Shown piece by piece: positions 1 to 6,463 of a DNA stretch of 11,377 bases. The stretch's first letter is position 1. Every line of letters starts with the position of its first letter. The position numbers and the translations under genes were made by a program. Source of the DNA: Acidobacteriota bacterium (GTDB lineage Bacteria; Acidobacteriota; Terriglobia; Terriglobales; Acidobacteriaceae); the NCBI GenBank assembly GCA_025353435.1, contig JANXQR010000570.1:1-11377 (forward strand), read 5' to 3'. The notes under the pieces were generated by a model. That model did no database searches, was not told where the DNA came from, and was given only the letters and a program-made list of their open reading frames with translations.

Positions 1-1518
1 ATCACGATAGCGGATCACCTGCCTGGGGCGCGCCGGATCGCGCAGGCCTGAGTCAGCGTTCGGCTTTAGCGCTGCCGTGCGCCGGAACTCCGCAACGAAT
101 GAGTTGTGTTCCCGCGCAAATAGGTTGTGCAGAAAACTCAATCCCACCGTCCAGTTATCAGGAAACGCCGCTGATTCCTGGCCCGTCCACTCCGGATTGA
201 TCGGATCGCCGGGCGCGAATACCGGCAGATAGTCCCCTTCTTTCTGGCCGGCAACGGGAGCCAGCAACAGCTTGGCTCTGTCCGCCGGATCGCGCTTCAC
301 TCGCTGGCGCGATCTGTCATCGAAGCCGTAAATCTGCGAAGCATCCCACCATGCCGTATTGGTATTGGCAGTGGTCTTTGGGGCGCGCGCCATGCGAGGG
401 TGTCCGTCCACTGAAAACGTGTCACCGGGCGCGTCCTGGGCCACATAGCCCTTGTCGATCATGTCATCGGGCCGGCAACCAAGCTGCGCGGTCTCCTCAG
501 GGGTCAGCGGCTTTTCCACACCGTTTACAAGCTTGGTGGCACAACCCACTTTCATATACTCAGCCTGGTTGTGTCCCTCCTCAAGATGAGAAAACCAGTC
601 ATGGGTCATGAACTGTATCCAGTACGCCGCGAGCACATTGAAGAATGGCGCCTTCTTGTAATCGCATTGCGCATCGCGCGAGTCGTCAGCGAGCCCGTAT
701 CCGGCATTGCACTTATCCGGCGAAGTCTGCGTGCGTGTAAACAGGCGTCGGCTGATGACCTGCGGATCGGGCTGCAGCAACGAAAGCCGATCGCCGTGGC
801 GATTGTGCGTCAACTCATTCAAACCGAGATCGGGAAACGATGTTTCAAACTCCACGTTGCGCGCGAACAGCGTGCCCGACGAACCCATTGCGGGATTCAG
901 AATGTCATTGCAGATGCCGTTCGCGGTGCGAAAACGGATCAGTTCATCTTTGCAAACTTGCGTGCCATCGCCGCCCACATCCTTGTAACTCGGATTCGCA
1001 GGCTGCAGGCGCATTTGCGGCCACACCTTGATAACTGGCCCGCCAACTCCGCCGCTGCCATTCACATAGTCTGGATAAGTGCCGGAGTTATCGAAGAGAT
1101 TGAACTTGATAAGTGCTACACGCTGCAATTCGAGGTCCGCCAGTGCTCCGGTTACCCCACGCAATTCGGGAAGCTTGGTTGAGAGGAAGCCAGTCGGGAG
1201 CGAAGAATTGTCACCGGTGCCCCAGTAGTTCGACCAATCCACCCACGGCGTGCCACGAAACTGGAGCGCCTGCTCACCGCCGCGGCAAAGCGCCACCGCC
1301 TCCGGAACCTTGCCTTGAAACCGCTTGCTGCGCGCCTCAGGAATCTTAAGCAGCTTGGCTTGATCGACCACCGCCTGCGCGCAAGCCAGCAGAGCCTTGG
1401 CCTCCTCAGCCTTTCCCGTGGGCGGCGTCGCGACGGGGAGAGAATCCTTCGTCGCAGTCTGCGCGTGAATCAGGAATGCAGAAGCAAGAAGGAAAACTGC
1501 CAGACGGTAATTTCTCAT
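1..1518 (-). CDS. Secreted animal-type haem peroxidase, 3' end cut by the window edge
   Basis: The frame is open for 506 codons from an ATG at 1518 to the window edge, with no stop. GGAGGT at 1531-1526 lies 7 bases upstream of the start. Residues 1-19 form a Sec signal peptide (MRNY, a hydrophobic stretch, then LIHA before Gln20), so the protein is exported. It belongs to the animal haem peroxidase (cyclooxygenase/peroxidasin/linoleate diol synthase) superfamily. The distal haem motif is visible at residues 299-309 as YWIQFMTHDWF: Gln302 and His306 have the Q-x3-H spacing of the distal Gln and His. Further on come WWDASQIYGFD (about residues 383-393) and FLHNLFAREHN (462-472), the conserved helix before the proximal histidine. 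That histidine would lie off the left edge. Family members use H2O2 or O2 to oxidise halides, phenols or fatty acids; the substrate here is unknown. The gene is divergent from the FAD oxidase at 1975. A GATAAT-like -10 lies at 1607-1602, but I see no good -35. Confidence 0.9.
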   Translation of the reverse strand, partial: MRNYRLAVFLLASAFLIHAQTATKDSLPVATPPTGKAEEAKALLACAQAVVDQAKLLKIPEARSKRFQGKVPEAVALCRGGEQALQFRGTPWVDWSNYWGTGDNSSLPTGFLSTKLPELRGVTGALADLELQRVALIKFNLFDNSGTYPDYVNGSGGVGGPVIKVWPQMRLQPANPSYKDVGGDGTQVCKDELIRFRTANGICNDILNPAMGSSGTLFARNVEFETSFPDLGLNELTHNRHGDRLSLLQPDPQVISRRLFTRTQTSPDKCNAGYGLADDSRDAQCDYKKAPFFNVLAAYWIQFMTHDWFSHLEEGHNQAEYMKVGCATKLVNGVEKPLTPEETAQLGCRPDDMIDKGYVAQDAPGDTFSVDGHPRMARAPKTTANTNTAWWDASQIYGFDDRSRQRVKRDPADRAKLLLAPVAGQKEGDYLPVFAPGDPINPEWTGQESAAFPDNWTVGLSFLHNLFAREHNSFVAEFRRTAALKPNADSGLRDPARPRQVIRYRD

Positions 1519-1806
1519 AATCAATACCTCCAAAGCGATTAGCGGGCACGGGGAAATGGGCGGAATCGCAACCTGCGCTCCCGTTGGAATTCTTGATTGC
1601 GATTATCCAACACGCTGAGCTGGGTAAGGAATAAGTCTCCTGAAATGAGCGCTTAGCCTCTGGGGGTCTTTCGCCGCATCGCAGGTCGGGCACCCTGGGA
1701 AGAGAGCAGCATCGTAGCATTCGCACTTCGCGCTTCGCAAGGGCCGAATGGGCGGGCACGCAATGTGACTGTGAGGCATGTTGACACGCAATATGCGAGA
1801 ACGACC

Positions 1807-1836
1807 TTGACTTCCCTTCAGCATGCGCCCTATATT
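1807..1836 (+). promoter_or_regulatory. Candidate sigma-70 promoter for the FAD oxidase
   Basis: TTGACT (1807-1812) and TATATT (1831-1836) are separated by 18 bases. Each box matches the sigma-70 consensus at five of six positions. Transcription would start near 1843, giving a leader of about 130 bases before the ATG at 1975. A TTGACA at 1781-1786 is a perfect -35 box but has no -10 box at the right distance. Confidence 0.45.
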
Positions 1837-1845
1837 CGGGCGAAT
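1834..1845. promoter_or_regulatory. Operator-like palindrome over the -10 box and start site
   Basis: ATTCG and CGAAT form a perfect inverted repeat around a GG centre. It overlaps the last three bases of the candidate -10 and reaches the expected transcription start, the usual place for a repressor site. The arms are only 5 bases long, so chance is possible. No regulator gene is adjacent. Confidence 0.3.
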
Positions 1846-1896
1846 CGCTTCTTCCCGGCCCCTCTGCGCCCGCCCCGTTTTTACGATTGATTGAAT

Positions 1897-1929
1897 GCCC
1901 GACCGATTGAGAAATCTCCACAGTCGGGC
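1897..1929 (+). promoter_or_regulatory. Leader hairpin upstream of the FAD oxidase
   Basis: GCCCGAC (1897-1903) and GTCGGGC (1923-1929) are perfect 7-base complements around a 19-base loop. The loop contains a smaller inverted repeat, GAGA-AA-TCTC. The structure ends 45 bases before the start codon, so it would lie in the untranslated leader if the candidate promoter is used. CGATTGA also occurs twice as a direct repeat, at 1884-1890 and 1904-1910. No run of T follows, so it does not look like a terminator or a recognised riboswitch. Confidence 0.35.
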
Positions 1930-1974
1930 GCCGGAACAGTCCCGCTCCATTCCAGCGCATTCTGAGGAGATGTC

Positions 1975-3327
1975 ATGTCAACAAACACCGTAACCAATTG
2001 GTTTGGGAACATTGTTTCCCATCCGAGCGTGATCGTTGATGCAAATTCCATAGACGACATTGTCGCGGTGATGAAGGACCCGGTTAAGTACCCTTCTCCG
2101 GTTCGGCCCGTGGGCTCCAATCACTCCACGGCCCCGTGCGGCGCGGCGGATGGAGGCACGCTGATCCGCATGAAGATGAACCAGATTTTAAGCATTGGTA
2201 CCGACACCCTTACAGTGCAGGCCGGTGCAACGCATCTGCAGATGGCAAAGGCTCTCGAAGCGCAGAACCTGCAGTTTTACGTCAACACGGAGATAGGCAG
2301 CCTGTCTGCCGGGAGCGCGGCCTGTGCGGGAACCAAGGATGCCTCTTTCGAAGGCGAATTCGGTCAGGTCGGTTCTTATGTCATCGGCACGAAGATGGTT
2401 CTTCCCAATGGCGATCTGCTGGAAGTAACTGAAGCGGCTCAACCTGACCTGATGCAACTGGTGCGCTGCAGCTATGGGCTATTTGGCATCATCTACGAAG
2501 TCACCTACCGGATCCGCCCGCTAACTCCCATGCACGTGCATCACAAAACTTTCAGCCTCGAAGAGTTCATCGCGGCGCTACCTGACCTGAAGGCGCTGGG
2601 ATACTCGCTAATGTATTACGCATTCCCTTTTGATAACTGCCTCACCGTCGAATTTCGCAAATATAACCCCACCGCGACAGGGGAGCCGAATCGCTCCGCA
2701 TGGGCACTCAGGAACCGCATCTGGGGCATGTCCGGCCCAAAATTCGGCCATGACATCGAGGCAAACGTCTCGAATCCGGTGGTTCGCTACTCCATCGTCG
2801 ATGCGTCAAATGCAACCTGGCGATTCCAATTGGAAAACATCGTGACCAGCGACTACACCATCCCGCCGGACCAGATCATCAACTACCCGCCCGTATCCGA
2901 CGACAGCCGCTACACGTTCAGCCTGTTCGCCTTTCCAGAAGACGAATTTCCCGCCATGCTTACCGATTTCTTCAAGTTCTGCAAGGACTACTACGCGAAG
3001 TTCGGATACCGTTCCAATCTGCTCTATGTCGGCTATCGCATTGCCCAGGACCAGAAGGCGCTGTTGTCGTATTCCTATGACGGCGCGGTGATGACCATCG
3101 ATCCCGTGTCAACTGCGAATCCCGGCTGGGATACATTTCTCGCGGCGTACAACCAGTTCTGCTCGGATCGCAACGGCAAGCCGCTCCTCAACCAAACGCC
3201 GCACCTGGATGCAGCGACCGTGAAAAAGGCTTACGGAGACCGGTTTACCACCGTGGCAAATGCTCGCAAGAAATACGATCCGAATGACCGGCTGTTGAAT
3301 GACTATTTCCGGGGATTGCTCAGCTAG
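1975..3327 (+). CDS. FAD-dependent oxidase, VAO/PCMH family (lactone or alditol oxidase-like)
   Basis: A 450-residue protein starting at ATG 1975, with GAGGAGA ending 4 bases upstream. There is no signal peptide or membrane segment, so it is probably cytosolic. Residues about 16-185 are a PCMH-type FAD-binding domain. RPVGSNHST (44-52) places His50 where the related alditol and lactone oxidases attach FAD covalently. IGSLSAGSAACAGTKD (107-122) is the pyrophosphate-binding loop, and VIGTKMVLPNGD (136-147) ends the domain. The C-terminus (YGDRF near 420, RKKYDPNDRLLNDYF at 431-445) resembles the end of gulonolactone/arabinonolactone oxidases, but their HWxK motif is replaced by TPHL (408-411). 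Family members oxidise an alcohol or lactone and usually pass electrons to O2, making H2O2. The substrate cannot be read from the sequence; sugar lactone, alditol and sterol are all possible. It is divergent from the peroxidase and convergent with the GH3 gene. Confidence 0.85.
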   Translation: MSTNTVTNWFGNIVSHPSVIVDANSIDDIVAVMKDPVKYPSPVRPVGSNHSTAPCGAADGGTLIRMKMNQILSIGTDTLTVQAGATHLQMAKALEAQNLQFYVNTEIGSLSAGSAACAGTKDASFEGEFGQVGSYVIGTKMVLPNGDLLEVTEAAQPDLMQLVRCSYGLFGIIYEVTYRIRPLTPMHVHHKTFSLEEFIAALPDLKALGYSLMYYAFPFDNCLTVEFRKYNPTATGEPNRSAWALRNRIWGMSGPKFGHDIEANVSNPVVRYSIVDASNATWRFQLENIVTSDYTIPPDQIINYPPVSDDSRYTFSLFAFPEDEFPAMLTDFFKFCKDYYAKFGYRSNLLYVGYRIAQDQKALLSYSYDGAVMTIDPVSTANPGWDTFLAAYNQFCSDRNGKPLLNQTPHLDAATVKKAYGDRFTTVANARKKYDPNDRLLNDYFRGLLS

Positions 3328-3350
3328 ACGGTCACCCTTGAATCGTGAAG

Positions 3351-3385
3351 TGCGTGCGGCGCGCTCATACGCGCGTCGTACTGCA
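3351..3385. terminator. Strong hairpin between convergent genes, possible two-way terminator
   Basis: Bases 3354-3364 pair with 3371-3381 to give 11 base pairs, two of them G-U, around a 6-base loop (TCATAC). Three more pairs follow below a single bulged T at 3382. It sits between the stop of the FAD oxidase (3327) and the stop of the GH3 gene (3387). There is no long T-run on either side (only TTT at 3386-3388), so it is not a textbook intrinsic terminator, although its position fits one. Confidence 0.45.
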
Positions 3386-3386
3386 T

Positions 3387-5606
3387 TTACGGCTTGAACT
3401 CTCCGCTCGTCTCCACTTGTACCGTGGCCTGCACGGGAAGCTTATCGCTTGACCCGCCGGCAAGTATGCGCACCGGTTCCTTCTCCACGCGCCACGCGTG
3501 CGACGACGCATCCCAGTACGCCAGGTCGCGCGGCTTCAGGTCCATCGTCACGGTCTTCTCCGCACCGGCTTCGATATGTACCCGCTTGAATCCCTTCAAT
3601 TCAATCTGCGGCCGCTCCACCTTCGAGTCCAAGTGCTGAACGTAGAGTTGCACAACCTCATCGCTGGCGCGCTTGCCGGTGTTCTTCACCTTGACCGTCA
3701 CCTGCACCGCACCGTCCGCATTCACTTTTGGCGCACTCAGAGTCAGAGCTTCGTAAGCGAACGTCGTATAGCTGAGGCCGTAGCCAAACGCGTAGAGCGG
3801 CTTGTCTTTCGCATACAAATATGTCCGGCCGTGCAGCAGGTTGTAGTCCATCATGGGCAGCAGTTGCGCGTCGCCGGTGGGCCAGGTCTGGCCGAGGCGG
3901 CCGGCAGGCGCGTAGTCGCCGAACAGCACGTCTGCAACGCCGTGGCCCTCTTCCTGACTATTCAGAGTCATGTGCAAGATCGCCGGCAAATTCTGCTGGC
4001 TCCACACAATCGCATACGGAAAACTTGAACGCAGCACCTCAATCGTGTGCGGATTTGCAGCGAAGATTTGCTTCACCAACTCTTCCTGCTCCAGGACGAT
4101 GGTCTTGCGATCCACGCTTTCCTTGCCGTTCGAGGGCACAGGGCACTGGTTCCATCCCGCGTTGCAGGTGGGATGATTGCCAACCACCACGATCGCTACA
4201 TCCGCATTGTGCGCAAGAGCCTTGGCCGCCTCGACATTGGAGCCGTCGGCGTAGACCACGTTCACGCCCTTCCCGACCGCCTCCTTGATGCCCTGCAGAA
4301 CGCCCACATTGTAGGGCGGCGTTCCGCTGTACCAGTCGAGGAGCACCTGGTCGACCCATGGGCCGATCACCGCAACGGTCTTCAGCTTGGTGCGATCGAG
4401 CGGCAGCGTGTTGTTGTCGTTCTTCAACAGGACGATCGACTCATCAGTCGCCTTGCGCACCAGTTCCCTGCTCGACTGCTGCTCCCACGGCGGCAGCGCG
4501 CCGCCTGTGTCCACGCCGATCTTGGCATACGGGTCGACGCTGGGACCGGGACCCGCCGGATCCATCTCGCCAAGGTGAAGGTAAACATGGAGCAGATTCT
4601 TGAGCGCCGCGTCCATGTCAGCCTCAGTCACGAGTCCATCCTTGAGCGCTTTGGTCAGGTCGTCTTGATAGCGATCGAGAAAATGATTGATGCCTGCCTT
4701 CACTGCCGCGGCAGAGCCCTTCTCCTTGTCCGGAAAAGTCTTGTGATCGGTGATCAGCAGCCCAAGCGCGCCGCCATCCGTGCAGATGAGCCCATCGTTG
4801 CCCCACTCCTTGACCATCACGTCTTTGAGTACGGGATGAATCATCATGGGCGTCCCATTCCAGGAGTTGTAAGCCGCCATCACCGCGCGCGATCCACCCT
4901 GCTCAAATCCCATGCGGAAGGGCACGGAGTAGTACTCGCGGAACAGGCGCTCATCGAAATCCGAACTGCTCGACGAACGCTTCTCCTCGTTTTCGTTGGC
5001 CAGAAAGTGCTTCATCAGCGACGCGGCCTGCCAATGCTTCGGGTCAGGCCCCTGCAGCCCCTGCGCGAAGGCCACCACCATGGTGCCTACCATGAAAGGA
5101 TCCTCGCCCATCGACTCCTCAGTGCGGCCCCAGCGCGGATCGCGGCTCAAATCGGCATTCGGCGCACGGACCACCACGCCGCCAAAATCGAACACCGGGT
5201 TCTGGTAGTAATAGCGGGCCTCCTGGCCCTCCAATGCGCCAATCTTCTTAAGCAACTCGGTATCCCAGGTGTTTCCGAGGCCCTTTTCCTGCGGAAACGT
5301 CGTGGTGGGCAGTGGCTGGCGTCCGCGAGGGCCCCATCCGCCGGGACCGCCTAACGCCAGACCATGCAGCCCCTCGACCTGGCCGGAAAACACCAGGTTC
5401 AGGCGCGGAAATTTGGGATGGTCCGACATCAGCGTCACCTTCTCGGGCAATGTGAGCCGGCCAAGCAGATCGGCGATGCGCTGGTCATCGCTCAACTTGG
5501 GATCGCGAAAGGGATAATCCGCCTGAGCCCTGAGAATTTGCGAACCAATGGTGCAAAGTAGAATGAAGACGAAAATCGATTTTGCAGGGTATAAACGCAG
5601 ATGCAC
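3387..5606 (-). CDS. Secreted glycoside hydrolase family 3 beta-glycosidase
   Basis: A 739-residue three-domain GH3 enzyme that removes sugars from the non-reducing end of beta-linked oligosaccharides (glucosidase or xylosidase type). The start is GTG at 5606, set by GGAGG at 5618-5614 with 7 bases between; an ATG at 5613 is out of frame and touches the GGAGG. Residues 1-29 are a Sec signal peptide ending LRAQA, so the enzyme is periplasmic or secreted. The N-terminal barrel (about 45-345) shows NADLSRDPRWGRTEE (150-164), the substrate-binding KHF (199-201) and the probable nucleophile Asp277 in LICTDGG. The second domain (about 385-600) has a probable acid/base Glu496 in GKESVDR and the EEGHGVADVLFGDYAPAGRL block (552-571). 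A fibronectin III-like domain (about 615-725) closes the protein. Cys481 and Cys488 could form a disulfide. Length and domain order are normal for the family. Substrate specificity cannot be assigned. Confidence 0.93.
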   Translation of the reverse strand: MHLRLYPAKSIFVFILLCTIGSQILRAQADYPFRDPKLSDDQRIADLLGRLTLPEKVTLMSDHPKFPRLNLVFSGQVEGLHGLALGGPGGWGPRGRQPLPTTTFPQEKGLGNTWDTELLKKIGALEGQEARYYYQNPVFDFGGVVVRAPNADLSRDPRWGRTEESMGEDPFMVGTMVVAFAQGLQGPDPKHWQAASLMKHFLANENEEKRSSSSSDFDERLFREYYSVPFRMGFEQGGSRAVMAAYNSWNGTPMMIHPVLKDVMVKEWGNDGLICTDGGALGLLITDHKTFPDKEKGSAAAVKAGINHFLDRYQDDLTKALKDGLVTEADMDAALKNLLHVYLHLGEMDPAGPGPSVDPYAKIGVDTGGALPPWEQQSSRELVRKATDESIVLLKNDNNTLPLDRTKLKTVAVIGPWVDQVLLDWYSGTPPYNVGVLQGIKEAVGKGVNVVYADGSNVEAAKALAHNADVAIVVVGNHPTCNAGWNQCPVPSNGKESVDRKTIVLEQEELVKQIFAANPHTIEVLRSSFPYAIVWSQQNLPAILHMTLNSQEEGHGVADVLFGDYAPAGRLGQTWPTGDAQLLPMMDYNLLHGRTYLYAKDKPLYAFGYGLSYTTFAYEALTLSAPKVNADGAVQVTVKVKNTGKRASDEVVQLYVQHLDSKVERPQIELKGFKRVHIEAGAEKTVTMDLKPRDLAYWDASSHAWRVEKEPVRILAGGSSDKLPVQATVQVETSGEFKP

Positions 5607-5613
5607 GGCCCAT

Positions 5614-5618
5614 CCTCC
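5614..5618 (-). promoter_or_regulatory. Ribosome binding site that fixes the GTG start of the GH3 gene
   Basis: GGAGG read on the minus strand lies 7 bases before GTG at 5606. The only nearby ATG (5613-5611) directly abuts it and is in a different frame, so the GTG is the better start. Confidence 0.7.
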
Positions 5619-5652
5619 AAATCAGTGAACAGCGAAGGGTAACACGAGAGAC

Positions 5653-5827
5653 AGGGAACAGGGATCAGGGGTCAGGGAACAGGATTTCCGGGATAACCGG
5701 ATCAATGAACCGTCTCCAACATTGCGAGCTGGAAGCCCGGGGTTGCAAGGAAAGCACCCTGATTTGTACTCCTAAAAGCCATGTGGGATTGGCTTTTCTG
5801 ATCCCTGATCCCGGTTCCATGTTCCAT
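5653..5827. repeat. Inverted pair of heptanucleotide tandem arrays (copy A)
   Basis: The left arm (5653-5680) is four tandem 7-base units of the form AGGGNNC. The right arm (5800-5827) is four units in the opposite orientation (two GATCCC-type, two GTTCCAT). Bases 5655-5675 and 5798-5818 are complementary at 19 of 21 positions, so the transcript could fold into a long stem over about 122 bases. Within the left arm, CAGGGAACAGG occurs twice, 21 bases apart. The organisation matches copy B at 7157-7253, and both right arms share CTGATCCCTGA. This looks like a dispersed intergenic repeat family. Known heptad repeats (STRR) in cyanobacteria are comparable in form only. Confidence 0.8.
5774..5797. 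repeat. Small hairpin inside the heptad repeat
   Basis: AAAAGCCA (5774-5781) and TGGCTTTT (5790-5797) are perfect 8-base complements around an 8-base loop. The right side directly abuts the right heptad arm. It could act as a weak terminator on either strand, because each arm ends in four A or T, or be a structural core of the repeat. Confidence 0.5.
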
Positions 5828-5923
5828 GTCTTTGAGCATTACCTTCCCCTCCTACGTCAATACGTTGTACGATTTGGTCGGGTGGCTGCTGGGGCAGTCG
5901 GCCCATTGAGGGATATAGATCGA

Positions 5924-6463
5924 ATGAAAAGCACGCTCTTTACCAATCGCGGACGCCTAGGCGCCCGTCTTCCTGTCCAGCCCAACGGCTTTACGCTGAT
6001 GGAATTGCTGATCGTGATGGCGATTATCGCCATCCTTATGCTTATCGCCATTCCCACCATGGGCAACATGAAGCGCTATGCCAACGAGACGTCGGCCATC
6101 CAGTCGATCCGCGCCATTAATATGGCGCAGAGCCAGTATGAAAGCACCTATCCGGCTAACGGCTACGCCTGCGCGCTCACGGCGCTGGGAGGCGACCCAA
6201 AGTCCGGGTCACCGTCACCGACCAACGCTCAGGTTCTGCAGGTGGATTTGGCTTCCGGCATCAAGTCCGGCTATATCTTCGCCCTCGGCAACTGCACCAA
6301 GGTCAACAATAACGGTACCGACCGCATCACCGGCTACACCCTGACGGCCACGCCGTTGACCGTTGGCCAAACCGGCAATCGCAGCTTCTGCAGCGACCAG
6401 TTCGGCGCCATCAAATACGACCCGACCGGTGGAACCAACTGCAGCCAAAACCTGAGCCAATGA
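5924..6463 (+). CDS. Type IV pilin-like / type II secretion pseudopilin precursor
   Basis: A 179-residue protein from ATG 5924, with GAGGGA at 5908-5913 upstream. The frame is open further upstream through repeat DNA, but this ATG gives a normal 22-residue leader. The class III prepilin signal is clear: basic leader, then Gly22 before Phe23-Thr-Leu-Met-Glu27, the G-cleavage-F...E5 motif recognised by the prepilin peptidase. The hydrophobic assembly helix follows (residues 25-46). The mature protein would be 157 residues, usual for PilA or GspG-like subunits. Cysteines at 83, 124, 156 and 173 may form two disulfides; the last pair brackets a C-terminal loop (FCSDQFGAIKYDPTGG) of the type seen in pilins. 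It should be inserted in the inner membrane and assembled into a pilus or pseudopilus. No assembly ATPase, PilC/GspF or peptidase gene is in the window, so major pilin, minor pilin and pseudopilin cannot be separated. Its stop overlaps the lolA start. Confidence 0.88.
   Translation: MKSTLFTNRGRLGARLPVQPNGFTLMELLIVMAIIAILMLIAIPTMGNMKRYANETSAIQSIRAINMAQSQYESTYPANGYACALTALGGDPKSGSPSPTNAQVLQVDLASGIKSGYIFALGNCTKVNNNGTDRITGYTLTATPLTVGQTGNRSFCSDQFGAIKYDPTGGTNCSQNLSQ

Larger units (their letters stand above)
1519..1974. other. Divergent intergenic control region
   Basis: This 456-base stretch separates the peroxidase (minus) from the FAD oxidase (plus). I see no convincing gene in it. A minus-strand frame crosses it (1960-1406), but it runs into the peroxidase start in another frame, is rich in Ser, Arg and Cys, and has no domain. 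It holds a candidate sigma-70 promoter for the oxidase, a palindrome on that promoter and a leader hairpin, each listed separately. A second pair of CATTCG/CGAATG arms lies near 1720-1750. Both divergent promoters should be here. Confidence 0.7.
5607..5923. other. Divergent intergenic region between GH3 and pilin genes
   Basis: These 317 bases must hold the promoters of both divergent genes, but I find no convincing -35/-10 pair or sigma-54 site. The middle is taken up by an inverted repeat of heptanucleotide units (5653-5827) that encloses a small AT-flanked hairpin (5774-5797) and a short TCCGG/CCGGA inverted repeat (5687-5701). The pilin frame stays open upstream through this repeat, but the residues it would add there (Gly, Asn, Arg and Gln rich) come from the repeat and are not a leader peptide. 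Confidence 0.65.

Noticed and set aside
571..1182. Plus-strand 203-codon frame
   Set aside because: It lies opposite the peroxidase, whose haem motifs are read on the minus strand without interruption.
1781..1809. Perfect TTGACA -35 box as a promoter
   Set aside because: No TATAAT-like sequence lies 15-19 bases downstream; the TTGACT/TATATT pair nearby is better.
1406..1960. Minus-strand 184-codon frame across the divergent intergenic region
   Set aside because: It overlaps the peroxidase start in another frame, has no recognisable domain and has low-complexity Ser/Arg/Cys composition.
4047..5354. Long plus-strand open frame (435 codons) opposite the GH3 gene
   Set aside because: It is the antisense shadow of a clear GH3 coding region in GC-rich DNA; it has no domain, no ribosome binding site and a composition biased to His, Arg and Leu.
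5582..5923. N-terminal extension of the pilin by 114 codons
   Set aside because: The extension translates the heptad repeat and intergenic DNA. The ATG at 5924 gives a ribosome binding site and a normal prepilin leader.
5860..5923. Sigma-54 promoter for the pilin
   Set aside because: I looked for TGGCAC-N5-TTGC upstream of the pilin; GTGGCTGCT is the nearest and lacks the second element.
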